From: Alphaproteobacteria bacterium
GTDB taxonomy: Bacteria > Pseudomonadota > Alphaproteobacteria > Oceanibaculales > Oceanibaculaceae
DNA: 32,657 bases
Assembly (NCBI GenBank): GCA_018823745.1
Contig: JAHJHR010000006.1
Location: 1-32,657 of the forward strand
Direction: 5' to 3'
A program made the position numbers and the translations under genes. Below, in pieces: positions 15,659-27,578 of the stretch. Numbering within the stretch: position 1 is the stretch's first letter; each line of letters begins with the position of its first letter. The notes below the pieces were generated by a model. It saw nothing but the letters and a program-made list of their open reading frames with translations, did no database searches and was not told the origin of the DNA.

Positions 15659-18600
15659 CAACGGTCTTCTCCTGATCCGCGGGCGGCGTCGGATCGCCTT
15701 TCTTTGGCTTCTTCTTCCAGCGCCACTCGGACAGATGGGCGAACAGCATGTAGAACATCGGGATCACGAAGATCGCGAGGAAGGTGGCCGCGAGCATGCC
15801 GCCGATCACGCCGGTGCCGATGGAATGGCGGCTGGCTGAGCCTGCACCAGTGCTGATTGCCAGCGGCACGACACCCAGGATGAAGGCCAGCGATGTCATG
15901 ACGATGGGCCGGAAGCGCAACCGCGCCGCCTCCATCGCCGCATCATGGATGCTCAGGCCTTCCTCACGCTTCATGACCGCGAATTCGATGATCAGGATGG
16001 CGTTCTTCGCGGCAAGGCCGATCAGCGTGATCAGGCCGATCTGGAAATAGACGTCATTATCCAGCCCGCGCAGATAGATCGCCAGAATTGCCCCGAACAG
16101 GCCGAAGGGAACCGCCATCAGAACCGCGATGGGCAGCGTCCAGCGTTCGTATTGCGCCGCCAGGATCAGGAACACCATGATGATGCCGAAGACGAAGGCC
16201 AGCCCGGCTGTTCCTGCCGTGCTGCGCTCCTGATAGGCCGAGCCTGTCCAGGCCACGGTATAATCGCCCCCCAGCGTCTCGCGGGTCAGCTGCTCCATCA
16301 TGTCCAGCGCCTGGCCCGAACTGTAGCCCGGCGCCGGTGACCCCAGGATTTTCGCCGCCGGAAACACGTTGAAGCGTTCCACCAGATCAGGACCAACGAC
16401 ACGCGTTACAGAGAGCAACGCATCCAGCGGGATCATCTCTCCATCGCTGGAGCGCACAAAGACGTGGCGTAGATCCTCCGGCTTCTCGCGGAATTCCGCT
16501 TCCGAGGACATATTGACCCGGTAGGTACGGCCAAACAGCGTGAAATCATTCACATACATTGTGCCGAAGCTGGACTGCATGGTCTGGAAGATGCTGCCCA
16601 GCGGCACGTTCAGCGCCTTGGCCTTCTGGCGGTCGACATCCACCTTGTACTGCGGCACGGAGACCGAGAAGGTAGTGCTGACACCCGTCAGCTCAGGGCG
16701 CTGGTTCGCCGCGGCGACTAGCTTGTTTGTCGCCTCGGACAGTTTGGCCGCCCCACTGCCGCTGCGATCCTGCAGATACATCTCGAAACCACCGGTCATC
16801 GAGATGCCGGTGATCGGCGGCGGATTGAACGACAGCACCATGGCGTCGCGGATCTGGGAGCCCATGCCCATGATGGTGCCGGTCAGGTTCCGGGCATCAT
16901 CGGACGCTTTCGTACGCTCCGACCAGTCCTTCAGCGTGACGAACGAAACGCCGGAACTGGTTTTCATGCCGCCGGACAGAATGTCGAAACCGGCAAAGGT
17001 GACGACGCCATTGACCGCCGGCAGGGTCATGATGTCCTGCGTCACCTTGTCGGTGATTTCCGTCGTACGGCTGAGCGATGTGGCCGGCGGCAACATGGTC
17101 ACCGCCAGCACATAGCCCTGATCCTCCGAGGGCGCCAGCGAACTTGGCACGCGCTGAAACAGGCTGTAGGTCGCGCCGATCATGACGACGAAAACCAGCA
17201 GCCCGATGGCGGCGCGGCGCAGGAAGAAGCGCACGCCACGGCTATAGCCGTTTGTCGCCTTGTCGAAACCCCTGTTGAACAGGCGGAAGGGCAGCAAAGG
17301 CTCGCCGTGATGCGGCTTCAGGATAAGCGCGCAGAGCGCGGGCGACAGCGTCAGCGCCACGATGCCGGAAATGATCACCGACACCGCGATGGTGATCGCG
17401 AATTGCTTGTACATCTCGCCGGCCAGCCCGCCCAGGAATCCGACCGGGATGAACACGGCGCTGAGCACCAGCACGATGGCGATGACGGGGCCGCTGACCT
17501 GATCCATCGCCTTGAAGGCGGCCTCCTTTGGAGGCAGCCCTTCATCTCTCATGATGCGTTCGACATTCTCCAGCACCACGATGGCGTCATCGACCACTAT
17601 GCCGATTGCCAGCACCAGACCGAACAGCGTCAGCATGTTGATCGAGAAACCCAGCAGATACATGCCGGCAAACGCACCGATCAGCGAGACGGGCACGGCC
17701 AGCAGCGGGATCAGCGTCGCCCGCAGATTCTGCAGGAACAGATAGACCACCAGGATGACCAGCACCACGGCCTCGGCGAAGGTGACAATCACCTCCTCGA
17801 TGGACACCTCGACGAATTTCGTCGTGTCGAACGGAACGTCATAGACGATCCCATCGGGGAAGCGCTGTTCCAGCTGCGCCAGGCGCGCCTCGACGGCGCT
17901 GGTGACGGACAGCGCATTGGCCCCGGGCTGCAGATAGATGCCGATGGCGATGGACGGTTCGCCATTGTTGCTGGCGTTGAAGCTGTAATCCTCGGCACCC
18001 AGCTCGACCCGCGCGACATCCTTCAGCCGCAGGCTGGCGCCAGTGCTGTCCGAGCGCAGGATGATGTCGCCAAACTCCTCTGCCGTCACCAGGCGGCCCG
18101 GCGTGCTGACCGCGTAGGTATAGGCCTGCGGGCTGCTCAGCGGCTCCTGGCCGAACTGGCCGGCGGCGAATTGCGAATTCTGCTCCTGCACCGCTGTGGC
18201 GACATCGGTCGGCGTCATATTGTATTGCGCCAGCTTGTCCGGACGCAGCCAGATCCGCATCGCGTAATCCTTGGCGCCGAACAGCGAGGCATCGCCCACG
18301 CCATCCACCCGCTTCAGCTCGTCGATGACGTTCAGCAGCGCGTAATTCGAGATATAGACCGTGTCGTAGCGCCCGCCCGGCGACGACATGGTGATGACCT
18401 GCAGGATGCTGCTGGACTGCTTGGCGACGCGCACGCCCTGGCGCCGCACTTCCTCCGGCAGCAGCGGCAGGGCCGCCTGCACCCGGTTGTTCACATCGAT
18501 GGTCGCCTGATCGGGATCGGTGCCGATCTCAAAGCTCACCGAGATTGCCAGAGTACCGGAATTGCTGGCGGTGGAGCTCATATAGATCATGCCGGGAACG

Positions 18601-18815
18601 CCGTTGATCTCCTGCTCGATCGGCGAGGCGACGGTTTCGGAGATGACCTCGGCGCTGGCGCCCGGATAGGCCGCTGAAATCTGGACCTGCGGCGGCAGGA
18701 TGTCGGGATACTGGGCAATCGGCAAAGCGCGCATCGACGCCAGGCCGGCCAGCACGATGACGATGGACAGGACGGTCGCGAAAACCGGCCTGTTGATGAA
18801 GAAATGCGAGATCAT
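15651..18815 (-). CDS. RND multidrug efflux pump, HAE1 family (AcrB/MexB-like)
   Basis: At 1054 residues this is the normal length for hydrophobe/amphiphile RND pumps. It begins [20 protein letters not shown] (first membrane helix), followed by [11 protein letters not shown]. The proton-relay pair Asp409-Asp410 lies in [16 protein letters not shown] in helix 4, and the partner lysine is in [13 protein letters not shown] in helix 10. Large periplasmic loops after helices 1 and 7 fit the pore and docking domains. It is driven by proton motive force and exports hydrophobic and amphiphilic compounds. The ATG overlaps the adaptor stop as TGATG. The last 20 residues are charged, Lys- and Pro-rich. 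Confidence 0.97.
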   Translation of the reverse strand: MISHFFINRPVFATVLSIVIVLAGLASMRALPIAQYPDILPPQVQISAAYPGASAEVISETVASPIEQEINGVPGMIYMSSTASNSGTLAISVSFEIGTDPDQATIDVNNRVQAALPLLPEEVRRQGVRVAKQSSSILQVITMSSPGGRYDTVYISNYALLNVIDELKRVDGVGDASLFGAKDYAMRIWLRPDKLAQYNMTPTDVATAVQEQNSQFAAGQFGQEPLSSPQAYTYAVSTPGRLVTAEEFGDIILRSDSTGASLRLKDVARVELGAEDYSFNASNNGEPSIAIGIYLQPGANALSVTSAVEARLAQLEQRFPDGIVYDVPFDTTKFVEVSIEEVIVTFAEAVVLVILVVYLFLQNLRATLIPLLAVPVSLIGAFAGMYLLGFSINMLTLFGLVLAIGIVVDDAIVVLENVERIMRDEGLPPKEAAFKAMDQVSGPVIAIVLVLSAVFIPVGFLGGLAGEMYKQFAITIAVSVIISGIVALTLSPALCALILKPHHGEPLLPFRLFNRGFDKATNGYSRGVRFFLRRAAIGLLVFVVMIGATYSLFQRVPSSLAPSEDQGYVLAVTMLPPATSLSRTTEITDKVTQDIMTLPAVNGVVTFAGFDILSGGMKTSSGVSFVTLKDWSERTKASDDARNLTGTIMGMGSQIRDAMVLSFNPPPITGISMTGGFEMYLQDRSGSGAAKLSEATNKLVAAANQRPELTGVSTTFSVSVPQYKVDVDRQKAKALNVPLGSIFQTMQSSFGTMYVNDFTLFGRTYRVNMSSEAEFREKPEDLRHVFVRSSDGEMIPLDALLSVTRVVGPDLVERFNVFPAAKILGSPAPGYSSGQALDMMEQLTRETLGGDYTVAWTGSAYQERSTAGTAGLAFVFGIIMVFLILAAQYERWTLPIAVLMAVPFGLFGAILAIYLRGLDNDVYFQIGLITLIGLAAKNAILIIEFAVMKREEGLSIHDAAMEAARLRFRPIVMTSLAFILGVVPLAISTGAGSASRHSIGTGVIGGMLAATFLAIFVIPMFYMLFAHLSEWRWKKKPKKGDPTPPADQEKTVDA

Positions 18816-20026
18816 CAGCGATTACCCTGGCCGGCGGGGGCATCAGCCTTGGAGGCCGAATTTGCCAGGCCGGACGGCGCCGACACCTTCACCGGTGCGC
18901 CGGGGCGCACCTTGATCATGCCTTCGGTCACGACACGCGCGCCGGCCGTCAGCCCCTCGCGGATCACCCATTCCAGCCCGATCGCCTGGCCGATCTTCAC
19001 CGGTGTCGGCCGGGCGATGTCCTTGTCGTCGATGACATAGACAATCATGCCCTGCGCCGATTGCAGGACGGAGGCCTGCGGCACGGTCAGCGCATTCTTC
19101 AGCACGATGTCTTTCAGGGCGACGCGGACGAACTGGCCCGGCAGCAGGCGCTTGTCAGGGTTCGGCACGCTGGCCCGCATGCGGATGGTGCCGGTCTGGG
19201 TATCGATGGTGCTGTCGGTGAAATTCACCTGGCCATCATTCGGATAGGTGGTGCTGTTGCCCAGCTTCACGGCCACGCCGATGCGGTCGCGCGCCGGCAT
19301 CCGAAGCGCACCGGCATCCATCAGCGCATAGAGAGCCATCATCTCGGAATCCGGCACGGCGAAATTCACATAGACCGGATCGAGCTGGGTGATCCGGGTC
19401 AGCAGGCTGTCGGCGCTGCCGGTGCCGACCAGGCTGCCCTCGGACAGTGTCTCCAGGCTGGTGACGCCGCTGATCGGCGCGGTCACCCGCGTGTAATCCA
19501 GGTTGATCTTGGCCGTGCGCAGTTCGGCCCTTGCGCCGGCGACGGTGGCGCGCGCCAGTTCCACGGTCGACAGCGTCTCGTCGCGTTCGCGGGCGCTGAC
19601 CGCATTGCGCTCGAACAGGCTGGCGATGCGCTTCCATTCCCGGTCAGCCTGGGCGAGGCGCGCCTGCTCCTGCTGCAGCATTGCCTCCGCGCGTGCGACG
19701 GCGGCTTCATAGGCGGCAGGGTCGATCAGGAACAGCAGATCGCCCTGCTTCACGCGCTCACCCTCGATATAGGTGCGCTCCAGAAGGATGCCGGACACCC
19801 GCGCCCGGATTTCGACCTCGCGCGAGCCGGTGACCCGGCCGGCGAATTCGTAGTTGAGCGGCACGTCCTTGGGCTCGACGATCTTCACCGCCACATCCGG
19901 CGGCGGCATCTGCCCCGGACCGCCTTGGGCCAGTGCCTCGCCCGCAAATGCGGTCATCGTCAGCGCCAGGGCGATGAGCCCGTGCACTAGGAAATGGCCG
20001 GACTTGCGTCCATGGGATGCTTGCAT
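18815..20026 (-). CDS. RND efflux periplasmic adaptor (AcrA/MexA-like)
   Basis: This 403-residue membrane-fusion protein has a Sec signal peptide ending near EALAQG and no lipobox cysteine, so unlike AcrA it is probably not lipidated. It has the lipoyl half-motif [20 protein letters not shown], an alpha-helical hairpin (about residues 85-155), and the barrel segment [18 protein letters not shown] 20026 has GGAAGAG just upstream and gives a sensible signal peptide, so I prefer it over TTG 20047. The stop overlaps the pump ATG. It links pump and outer-membrane channel. The promoter and AcrR-like operator lie about 130-155 bases upstream. Confidence 0.94.
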   Translation of the reverse strand: MQASHGRKSGHFLVHGLIALALTMTAFAGEALAQGGPGQMPPPDVAVKIVEPKDVPLNYEFAGRVTGSREVEIRARVSGILLERTYIEGERVKQGDLLFLIDPAAYEAAVARAEAMLQQEQARLAQADREWKRIASLFERNAVSARERDETLSTVELARATVAGARAELRTAKINLDYTRVTAPISGVTSLETLSEGSLVGTGSADSLLTRITQLDPVYVNFAVPDSEMMALYALMDAGALRMPARDRIGVAVKLGNSTTYPNDGQVNFTDSTIDTQTGTIRMRASVPNPDKRLLPGQFVRVALKDIVLKNALTVPQASVLQSAQGMIVYVIDDKDIARPTPVKIGQAIGLEWVIREGLTAGARVVTEGMIKVRPGAPVKVSAPSGLANSASKADAPAGQGNR

Positions 20027-20155
20027 GGCTCTTCCACTCGGTTCCAAAAGGGTCGCAGGATTGTGCCGAAACTCTGGCGAATGACGAAATGAAATTAGAT
20101 TAACCTACAGCAATGCCAAAAGGCGATGTCAGTTAGCCCTTGCGCTTGGTCGCCA

Positions 20156-20183
20156 GATATATACATTTCTGTATGTATGTAAA
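20156..20183 (-). promoter_or_regulatory. Promoter of the efflux operon
   Basis: TTTACA (20183-20178) and TATATC (20161-20156), separated by 16 bases, form a reasonable minus-strand promoter with a leader of about 120 bases to the adaptor ATG. The operator fills the spacer and overlaps both hexamers, the layout expected for direct repression. Confidence 0.5.
20158..20181. promoter_or_regulatory. AcrR-box-like operator in the tetR/efflux gap
   Basis: TATATACAT (20158-20166) and ATGTATGTA (20173-20181) form an inverted repeat with one mismatch and a 6-base centre, TTCTGT. From memory of the E. coli AcrR box (also 24 bp), 21 of 24 positions agree. It ends 28 bases before the tetR ATG and covers the efflux promoter, so it should serve both genes. 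Confidence 0.75.
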
Positions 20184-20209
20184 TCCAAAAATTGGATGCT
20201 TTCCACGCC

Positions 20210-20854
20210 ATGGTCAGACGCACGAAAGAAGAAGCGGAGCAGACCCGCGACCAGATTCTCGATGCTGCCGAGCGCCTGTTCTACGACCAAGGCGTGGCCC
20301 GCACTTCGCTGGAGGGCATCGCCCGCGCGGCTGGCGTGACACGGGGGGCCGTCTACTGGCATTTCCGCAACAAGATCGACGTCTTCGTGGCGATGCAGGA
20401 GCGCGCCCGCCTGCCACAGGAAGACGTGATCGAACAACTGGCGCAGACCGATACCGATGACGGGCTGCTGAGCCTGCGGGAAGCCTGCAAGAGCGCTATC
20501 CTGATGATCGCCGGGGACGAGCGCAGCCGCCGGGTATGCAGCATCCTGATGCATCGCTGCGAATATGTGGAGGAGATGGGCGATGCCGCCCTGCGCCGCC
20601 AGATCAACAAGCAGCATCTGTCCGAACATCTGATCCGGATTTTCGAGATTGCCGAGAAACGCGGCACCCTGTCCCCGAACTGGACGCCACGACTGTCGGC
20701 GATCAGCCTGCACGGGCTGATCCACGGCCTGCTGAACGACTGGCTCAGCGATCCAGAGCAATATGATATGGCCGATTCCGGCCCGCGCTGCATCGACGCC
20801 TTCTTTAAGGGCCTGGCGCCCGACTTGCCAGCCGGCACCGTGCCTAAGGGCTAA
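20210..20854 (+). CDS. TetR-family repressor of the efflux operon (AcrR-like)
   Basis: This 214-residue protein has an N-terminal TetR domain. It starts VRRTKEEAEQTRDQILDAAE and has the recognition helix in ARAAGVTRGAVYWHFRNK, nearly the same as in E. coli AcrR. The C-terminal half is the variable ligand-binding and dimer domain. I start at ATG 20210 because AcrR proteins begin at this point; TTG 20192 would add six residues. The Shine-Dalgarno is weak. It is divergent from the adaptor-pump-channel operon and should repress it until a pump substrate binds. Its stop overlaps the stop of the convergent diguanylate cyclase gene. Confidence 0.92.
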   Translation: MVRRTKEEAEQTRDQILDAAERLFYDQGVARTSLEGIARAAGVTRGAVYWHFRNKIDVFVAMQERARLPQEDVIEQLAQTDTDDGLLSLREACKSAILMIAGDERSRRVCSILMHRCEYVEEMGDAALRRQINKQHLSEHLIRIFEIAEKRGTLSPNWTPRLSAISLHGLIHGLLNDWLSDPEQYDMADSGPRCIDAFFKGLAPDLPAGTVPKG

Positions 20855-22053
20855 CAGGCGCTCTGCGGTATCGCCAGGTTGGCGGCTACAGGGACGTCCT
20901 CGCTGATAGCGGCACGATTCCTGCCGGCTCTCTTCATCCGGTACAACGCCGCATCGGCCCGCGAGATCAGTCCTTCCAGAGTGTCAACCGACGGACCGTT
21001 CTCGGCAATGCCGATGCTGAGTGTCGTGCCAACCGTCTCACCGGCTGACTGGAAGCCAGCGCCGGAAAACCGCGCCCGCAGGGTTTCAGCAACCCGCAAG
21101 GCGGCCGCCGCCCCAGTATCAGGCAGCAATACGCAGAACTCATCCCCGCCATAGCGGCAGGCAAGATCACTGCGACGCAGCGACACATCCAGCAGGCGGG
21201 CAAGACCGATCAGGACGGCATCGCCGGCGCCATGGCCGTGGCGATCGTTGACGGCTTTGAAATGGTCAATGTCGATCAGCATCAGCGTAATCGTGCCCTG
21301 GGACCGCCTGGCTTGCCGGAAGCGCCGGTCACTTTCCTCCAGAAAGGCGCGGCGATTCATCAGGCCTGTCAGCGAATCGGTGGACGCCGTATGGCGCAAA
21401 TGCCTCTGAAGCCTCTCCGCTGTCATCACCAGGCAGACGATCGGCACCAGCACCACAAACAGGCAGGCCTCGTAGAACACGATGGTCTGGATCAGCGTCG
21501 GGGCGAGCAGGTCGGCCGATGTCGTCCACCCGGTCGCGAAGCTGACGACACGCCCGCCATGCACTGCAACATGCAACAACATCAGAGCGATCATGGCGCG
21601 CATCGGAGCGGTCTGCTCGGCCGCAGGCTGGCGCAGATGCTCCACAGCCACCCACAGAGCCATGCCCCCGAGATAGGTGGAGGAAATCATTACCCGGGTG
21701 ACAAAATTTATATCGATATAGGTGAAATAAAATATCCCCGAGATCGCGAGGATGAAGGGCAGCCAGACCAGCCGGTGCAGCGGTCCCCGACCAAGGAAGG
21801 ACCGGGAGGCAGCCAACAAGGCGATGGCCGCCAGGCCGACACTGGCATTGCTGGCGATCAGCAGCGGCTTCACCGGGACGGTATCCCTTGCCAGGATCAG
21901 CAGAAGCCCCAGCGCGTTCAGCAGATATGTCCAGGACCAGTAGCGCAACGCCGGAATGCCGGGATGCTGTCGCCATGCCAGCGCAAAAACGCCGGCGACC
22001 GATGCGGCAAGCCCCGCAGCCACCAGAATCAGAGTTTGCGTATCGAGAACCAT
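20851..22053 (-). CDS. Membrane diguanylate cyclase (GGDEF)
   Basis: In this 400-residue protein, residues 5-215 hold about six or seven hydrophobic membrane segments without a recognised sensor name. The GGDEF domain (about 222-385) starts at DSLTGLMNRRAF, has DIDHFKAVND, and has an intact GGDEF at 302-306. RRSD at 293-296, five residues before it, is a complete inhibitory I-site. It should make c-di-GMP with product feedback and could oppose the EAL protein at 11707-12759. No strong Shine-Dalgarno is visible. Genes on either side are unrelated in function. Confidence 0.92.
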   Translation of the reverse strand: MVLDTQTLILVAAGLAASVAGVFALAWRQHPGIPALRYWSWTYLLNALGLLLILARDTVPVKPLLIASNASVGLAAIALLAASRSFLGRGPLHRLVWLPFILAISGIFYFTYIDINFVTRVMISSTYLGGMALWVAVEHLRQPAAEQTAPMRAMIALMLLHVAVHGGRVVSFATGWTTSADLLAPTLIQTIVFYEACLFVVLVPIVCLVMTAERLQRHLRHTASTDSLTGLMNRRAFLEESDRRFRQARRSQGTITLMLIDIDHFKAVNDRHGHGAGDAVLIGLARLLDVSLRRSDLACRYGGDEFCVLLPDTGAAAALRVAETLRARFSGAGFQSAGETVGTTLSIGIAENGPSVDTLEGLISRADAALYRMKRAGRNRAAISEDVPVAANLAIPQSAC

Positions 22054-22125
22054 GGCGTCTCACAAGCAGCGCTATCAAGACGCACCGACCCGATGCTCCC
22101 TGGGGGCGGGATATCACATCAAAGA

Positions 22126-22159
22126 CAAACAAAATGCTACGTGGCGTTTCGTCGCCACG
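22126..22159 (-). terminator. Rho-independent terminator after thiD
   Basis: A 7-bp perfect stem, CGTGGCG/CGCCACG (22159-22140), with loop ACGAAA begins six bases after the thiD stop and is followed on the minus strand by TAGCATTTTGTTTG. It closes the housekeeping gene run. Confidence 0.65.
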
Positions 22160-22165
22160 GCGTTT

Positions 22166-22966
22166 TTAGGAGAAATCGCGCACCGTATGGGCGTGGTTGA
22201 GCGGCCCGCTGCCTGCACCATAGCCCGGTGCCGTGCGCAGCGCCTCACGCACATAGGCCCGCGCGCGTTCCACCGCCGGGGCCAGCGCCAGACCCTGAGC
22301 CAGGCCGCAAGCCAGCGCCGAGGCCAGGGTACAGCCGGTCCCGTGATTGCTGGTCGTCGGGATGCGCGGGCTCTCCATCACCAGCGTTTCATGCTCCGTC
22401 ACCAGCATGTCGGTAACCAGGGCGCCATCAAGATGCCCGCCCTTCATCAGCACGGCGGTCGGCCCCAGGGTCAGTAGCATATGGCCGGCATGGCGCATGT
22501 CGTCGATGTCGCGGATGGTGAAGCCGGTCAGCAATTCAGCCTCCGGCAGATTGGGTGTCAGCACCGTGGCACGCAGGATCAGGTCGCGCTTCAGCACATC
22601 CATCGCCGTCGGGTCGAGCAGACGGTGGCCACTTTGCGAGATCATCACCGGATCGACCACCAGCGGTACATCCGGCGCATGCGCCGCCAGCGTAGCGCAG
22701 ACCGCCTCGATCACCGCCGGCCGGTGCAGCATGCCGGTCTTCACGCAATCGGCGCCGATATCGCGCAGCACCAACTCCATCTGCTGGCAGATGAAATCCA
22801 CCGGAATGTCATGAATGCCGAACACACCTTTCGTGTTCTGCGCGGTCAGCGCGGTGATCGCCGTCATGGCATAGCCATTGAGCGCCGTCACTGTCTTGAT
22901 ATCAGCCTGGATTCCGGCACCCCCGCCCGAATCCGACCCGGCAACGATCAGAACGCGACCCTGCAT
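22166..22966 (-). CDS. thiD: Hydroxymethylpyrimidine/phosphomethylpyrimidine kinase
   Basis: This 266-residue ribokinase-fold protein begins VLIVAGSDSGGGAGIQADIKT, the ThiD signature, with VTALTAQNTKGV (about 40-50) and GADCVKTGML near 90. The C-terminal ATP/catalytic motif is TSNHGTGCTLASALA. It phosphorylates HMP to HMP-P and then HMP-PP for the thiamine pyrimidine. The ATG is three bases after the glmM stop, so it is in an operon with glmM. No TPP riboswitch is visible. A terminator follows. Confidence 0.96.
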   Translation of the reverse strand: MQGRVLIVAGSDSGGGAGIQADIKTVTALNGYAMTAITALTAQNTKGVFGIHDIPVDFICQQMELVLRDIGADCVKTGMLHRPAVIEAVCATLAAHAPDVPLVVDPVMISQSGHRLLDPTAMDVLKRDLILRATVLTPNLPEAELLTGFTIRDIDDMRHAGHMLLTLGPTAVLMKGGHLDGALVTDMLVTEHETLVMESPRIPTTSNHGTGCTLASALACGLAQGLALAPAVERARAYVREALRTAPGYGAGSGPLNHAHTVRDFS

Positions 22967-22969
22967 CCC

Positions 22970-24346
22970 CTACCCCACCTGTTCATGGCCAATGGCCTTT
23001 TGGGTGACCTGTTCGATGGTCGCGGCGATATCGTCGACCACGCGGTTTACCAGCGCCTCGTCCTCGCCCTCGGCCATCACCCGGATCAGCTTTTCCGTGC
23101 CGGATTTGCGGATCAGTACCCGGCCGCTGCCGGCCAGGCGATCCTCGCCGGCGGCAATGGCCTTGCACACCCGTTCATCCTCCAGCGGCGCGCCGGCGCC
23201 GAAGCGGACATTCTTCAGTATCTGCGGCAGCGGCGTGAATATCCGCGCCACCTCCGACAGCGGCCGCGCCGCGCCGACCAGCACCGCCAGAACCTGCAGC
23301 GCCGCGATCAGCCCGTCACCGGTCGTCGCATAATCGCTGAACACGATATGACCGGATTGCTCGCCGCCCAGATTATAGCCTCCGGCCCGCATCTTCTCGA
23401 CAACATAGCGGTCGCCAACGGCAGTGCGCACCAGTTCCAGCCCCAAACCCTGCAGATGGCGCTCCAGCCCCAGATTGGACATCACGGTGGCAACCACCCC
23501 GCCGCCTGCAAGCAGGCCGCTGCGGTGCCAGAAGGACGCCACCAGCGCCATGATCTGGTCGCCATCGATCAGCCGGCCGGTCTCGTCAGCCACCATCAGG
23601 CGGTCGGCATCGCCATCCAGGGCAATGCCCAGATCAGCGCCATGCGCGACAACCGCCTCGCACATCGCCTGCGGCTCGACGGCACCGCACTGGTCGTTGA
23701 TGTTGAAGCCGTTCGGCTCGACCGCGATGGGGATCACCTCAGCCCCCAGTTCGAACAGCACCCGGGGCGCCACCTTGTAGGCGGCCCCATTGGCGCAATC
23801 GACGACGATCTTCAGCCCGTCCAGACGCATGCCGCGCGGGAAGCTGCTTTTCACGAATTCAATATAGCGCCCGCCGGCATCATCCAGCCGCCGGGCGCGG
23901 CCCAGCTTCGCCGACCCGGCAAGATAGGAGTCCAGCCCGTTTGACATGCGCTGCTCGATCTCGGCCTCGACCTCGTCGGACAGCTTGAAGCCATCCGGGC
24001 CGAACAGCTTGATGCCATTATCCTGATAGGGATTGTGCGAGGCGGAGATGACGACGCCCAGATCGGCCCGGAACGACCGGGTCAGCATGGCGACCGCCGG
24101 GGTCGGCATCGGGCCGACCAGCACCACATCCATGCCGATGGCCACGAAGCCAGCAGTCAGCGCCGGTTCCAGCATATAGCCGGACAGCCGCGTATCCTTG
24201 CCGATCACCGCCAGCGGGCGATGGCCATTGCCGCCGATGAACTGCCGGCCAGCCGCCATGGCGACCTTCAGCGCGATTTCGGGCGTCATCGGATAAATAT
24301 TGGCGGTACCGCGGATGCCGTCGGTCCCGAATAGTTTTCTTGTCAT
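22970..24346 (-). CDS. glmM: Phosphoglucosamine mutase
   Basis: This 458-residue protein starts [14 protein letters not shown] and has the phosphoserine loop SASHNP (active Ser103), the magnesium site ALDGDADR near 240, the sugar loop GGEQSGH near 330, and the phosphate-binding [11 protein letters not shown] near the C-terminus. It converts glucosamine-6-phosphate to glucosamine-1-phosphate for peptidoglycan and LPS precursors. The ATG has no good Shine-Dalgarno. The 88-base gap after folP may hold a weak promoter (TATGCT around 24385), but I cannot fix its -35. The folP-glmM order is common in bacteria. Confidence 0.97.
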   Translation of the reverse strand: MTRKLFGTDGIRGTANIYPMTPEIALKVAMAAGRQFIGGNGHRPLAVIGKDTRLSGYMLEPALTAGFVAIGMDVVLVGPMPTPAVAMLTRSFRADLGVVISASHNPYQDNGIKLFGPDGFKLSDEVEAEIEQRMSNGLDSYLAGSAKLGRARRLDDAGGRYIEFVKSSFPRGMRLDGLKIVVDCANGAAYKVAPRVLFELGAEVIPIAVEPNGFNINDQCGAVEPQAMCEAVVAHGADLGIALDGDADRLMVADETGRLIDGDQIMALVASFWHRSGLLAGGGVVATVMSNLGLERHLQGLGLELVRTAVGDRYVVEKMRAGGYNLGGEQSGHIVFSDYATTGDGLIAALQVLAVLVGAARPLSEVARIFTPLPQILKNVRFGAGAPLEDERVCKAIAAGEDRLAGSGRVLIRKSGTEKLIRVMAEGEDEALVNRVVDDIAATIEQVTQKAIGHEQVG

Positions 24347-24434
24347 TGCGCGCAGACGATCTGAAGCGTGGTGTTACGGTAACTCAGCATAGCCTAAACC
24401 GGGCGGCCATGCAGGCATGATGACGAATGCAAAC

Positions 24435-25559
24435 TTACTCTCCGGCAGCCAGCCCCTGCGCCACGGCAATCGCCTGGCGGGTTTCATCGACGTCATGCAC
24501 GCGAACCATCTGCACGCCCTGCCGGATGCCCTCCAGCGCGGCCGTCACAGAACCGGGCACGCGGCGCTTCGGCTCCTCGCCGCGCGACAGCCGGCCGATG
24601 AAGCCCTTGCGCGACACGCCGAGCAATATCGGGCAGCCCAGGCCGTGGAACAGCGACAGATGCGACAGCAATTGCAGATTATGCCGCAGCGTCTTGCCGA
24701 AGCCGATGCCGGGATCGATGGCTAGATGGGACAGTGGCAGTCCCGCCGCACGGCACGCCTCCAACCGCCCCTCCAGGTAATCATAGAGATCAAGCGGGGC
24801 GAAATCGTAATCGGGATCATCCTGCATGGTCTGCGGCGTGCCGCGCATATGCATCAGGATGGTCGGCGCCTGCCGCGCCGCCGCCAGCGTCAGGCTGTCC
24901 GGATCGTCGGTCAGGGCGGTGATGTCGTTGATGATCGTCGCCCCGGCATCCAGCGCCGCCGCCATGACCGAGGCTCGGCGGCTGTCGATGGAAATACGCA
25001 CCCCCAGCCCGGCAATCGCGCGGATCACCGGCAGGATTCGCGCCGCTTCCTCGGCGGCATCGACCGGCTGGGAGCCGGGGCGGGTCGATTCGCCACCAAT
25101 ATCGAGGATGGTGGCCCCGGCCGCGACCTGCGCCTCGGCCTGGCGGATCGCCTTGGCCGGATCAAGGAAATCGCCGCCATCGGAGAAAGAATCCGGCGTG
25201 ACATTCACCACCGCCATGATCTGTGGCCGGGCCATGTCCAGCCCGCCGAAATCCGGGCGGGGGGCCGATATCCGGTCCAGCAACGAATCGATGGACTCCG
25301 ACAGCCCCTCCTCCGCCGCCCAGCGTCGCAGCGCTGCCGGATCGCACAGCACGACCAGCAGCCGTCCATCGGGCTTGCGGATATAGAGATCGATCAGAGA
25401 AAAGCCGATGGCCTGTCCGGCGAGGCGCAAGGCCTGCCCCTGCGCAATCGCAGCCTCACCCGCCGCCCCGGTCAGCAGGCCCAGCGGGCGCAGATACAGC
25501 CTGTCGCCTGAATCGGCGAGGCCCCGCCGCAGCGGGGCCTCTCTTTGGATATTTCGCAT
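24435..25559 (-). CDS. folP: Dihydropteroate synthase with N-terminal extension
   Basis: The DHPS TIM barrel begins near residue 113 with IMAVVNVTPDSFSDGG and continues with DIGGESTRPGS, ISIDSRRASV, IINDITAL, and GIGFGKTLRHN. The C-terminal R-x-H is VRVHDVDET. It joins pABA to hydroxymethyl-dihydropterin pyrophosphate in folate synthesis. At 374 residues it is about 90 longer than E. coli DHPS. Within the extra N-terminus, RLYLRPLGLL (20-29) looks conserved in alphaproteobacteria, so part of it is real. The exact start is unsure: ATG 25559 has no Shine-Dalgarno, a strong hairpin covers codons 7-14, and ATG at codon 109 would give a standard-length enzyme. Confidence 0.92.
   Translation of the reverse strand: MRNIQREAPLRRGLADSGDRLYLRPLGLLTGAAGEAAIAQGQALRLAGQAIGFSLIDLYIRKPDGRLLVVLCDPAALRRWAAEEGLSESIDSLLDRISAPRPDFGGLDMARPQIMAVVNVTPDSFSDGGDFLDPAKAIRQAEAQVAAGATILDIGGESTRPGSQPVDAAEEAARILPVIRAIAGLGVRISIDSRRASVMAAALDAGATIINDITALTDDPDSLTLAAARQAPTILMHMRGTPQTMQDDPDYDFAPLDLYDYLEGRLEACRAAGLPLSHLAIDPGIGFGKTLRHNLQLLSHLSLFHGLGCPILLGVSRKGFIGRLSRGEEPKRRVPGSVTAALEGIRQGVQMVRVHDVDETRQAIAVAQGLAAGE
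25518..25541. repeat. Perfect GC hairpin in the first codons of folP
   Basis: GAGGCCCCGC and GCGGGGCCTC are perfectly paired 10-bp arms (25518-25527 with 25532-25541) around loop CGCA. It is 40 bases after the ftsH stop. Read as minus-strand RNA, it lies over folP codons 7-14 without a downstream T-run. It may weaken transcription or folP translation. Confidence 0.6.
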
Positions 25560-25580
25560 GCCGGACCGGGTGTCTTGCGA

Positions 25581-27512
<1,932 letters not shown>

Positions 27513-27541
27513 GACCTGACTATCCTTATTCCGGCCGAGCG

Positions 27542-27560
27542 GCATGCCGATGCGGCATGC
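27542..27560. repeat. Palindrome in the tilS-ftsH gap
   Basis: GCATGCCG-ATG-CGGCATGC is a perfect 8-bp inverted repeat in the 66-base gap, 30 bases before the ftsH start. No T-run follows it in either direction, so it is not a clear terminator. It may be a leader hairpin or protein site for ftsH. Confidence 0.5.
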
Positions 27561-27578
27561 TGGCCCATCCAACCCTCA

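Noticed and set aside
17307..18677. 456-residue plus-strand frame opposite the RND pump
   Set aside because: His/Asp/Gln-rich antisense frame of a conserved pump gene.
22160..23000. TPP riboswitch for thiD
   Set aside because: thiD starts three bases after glmM, leaving no room, and no riboswitch core was seen before glmM.
27513..27572. 20-residue upstream extension of FtsH
   Set aside because: The GTG at 27512 has a well-placed AAGGA and gives the usual family N-terminus.
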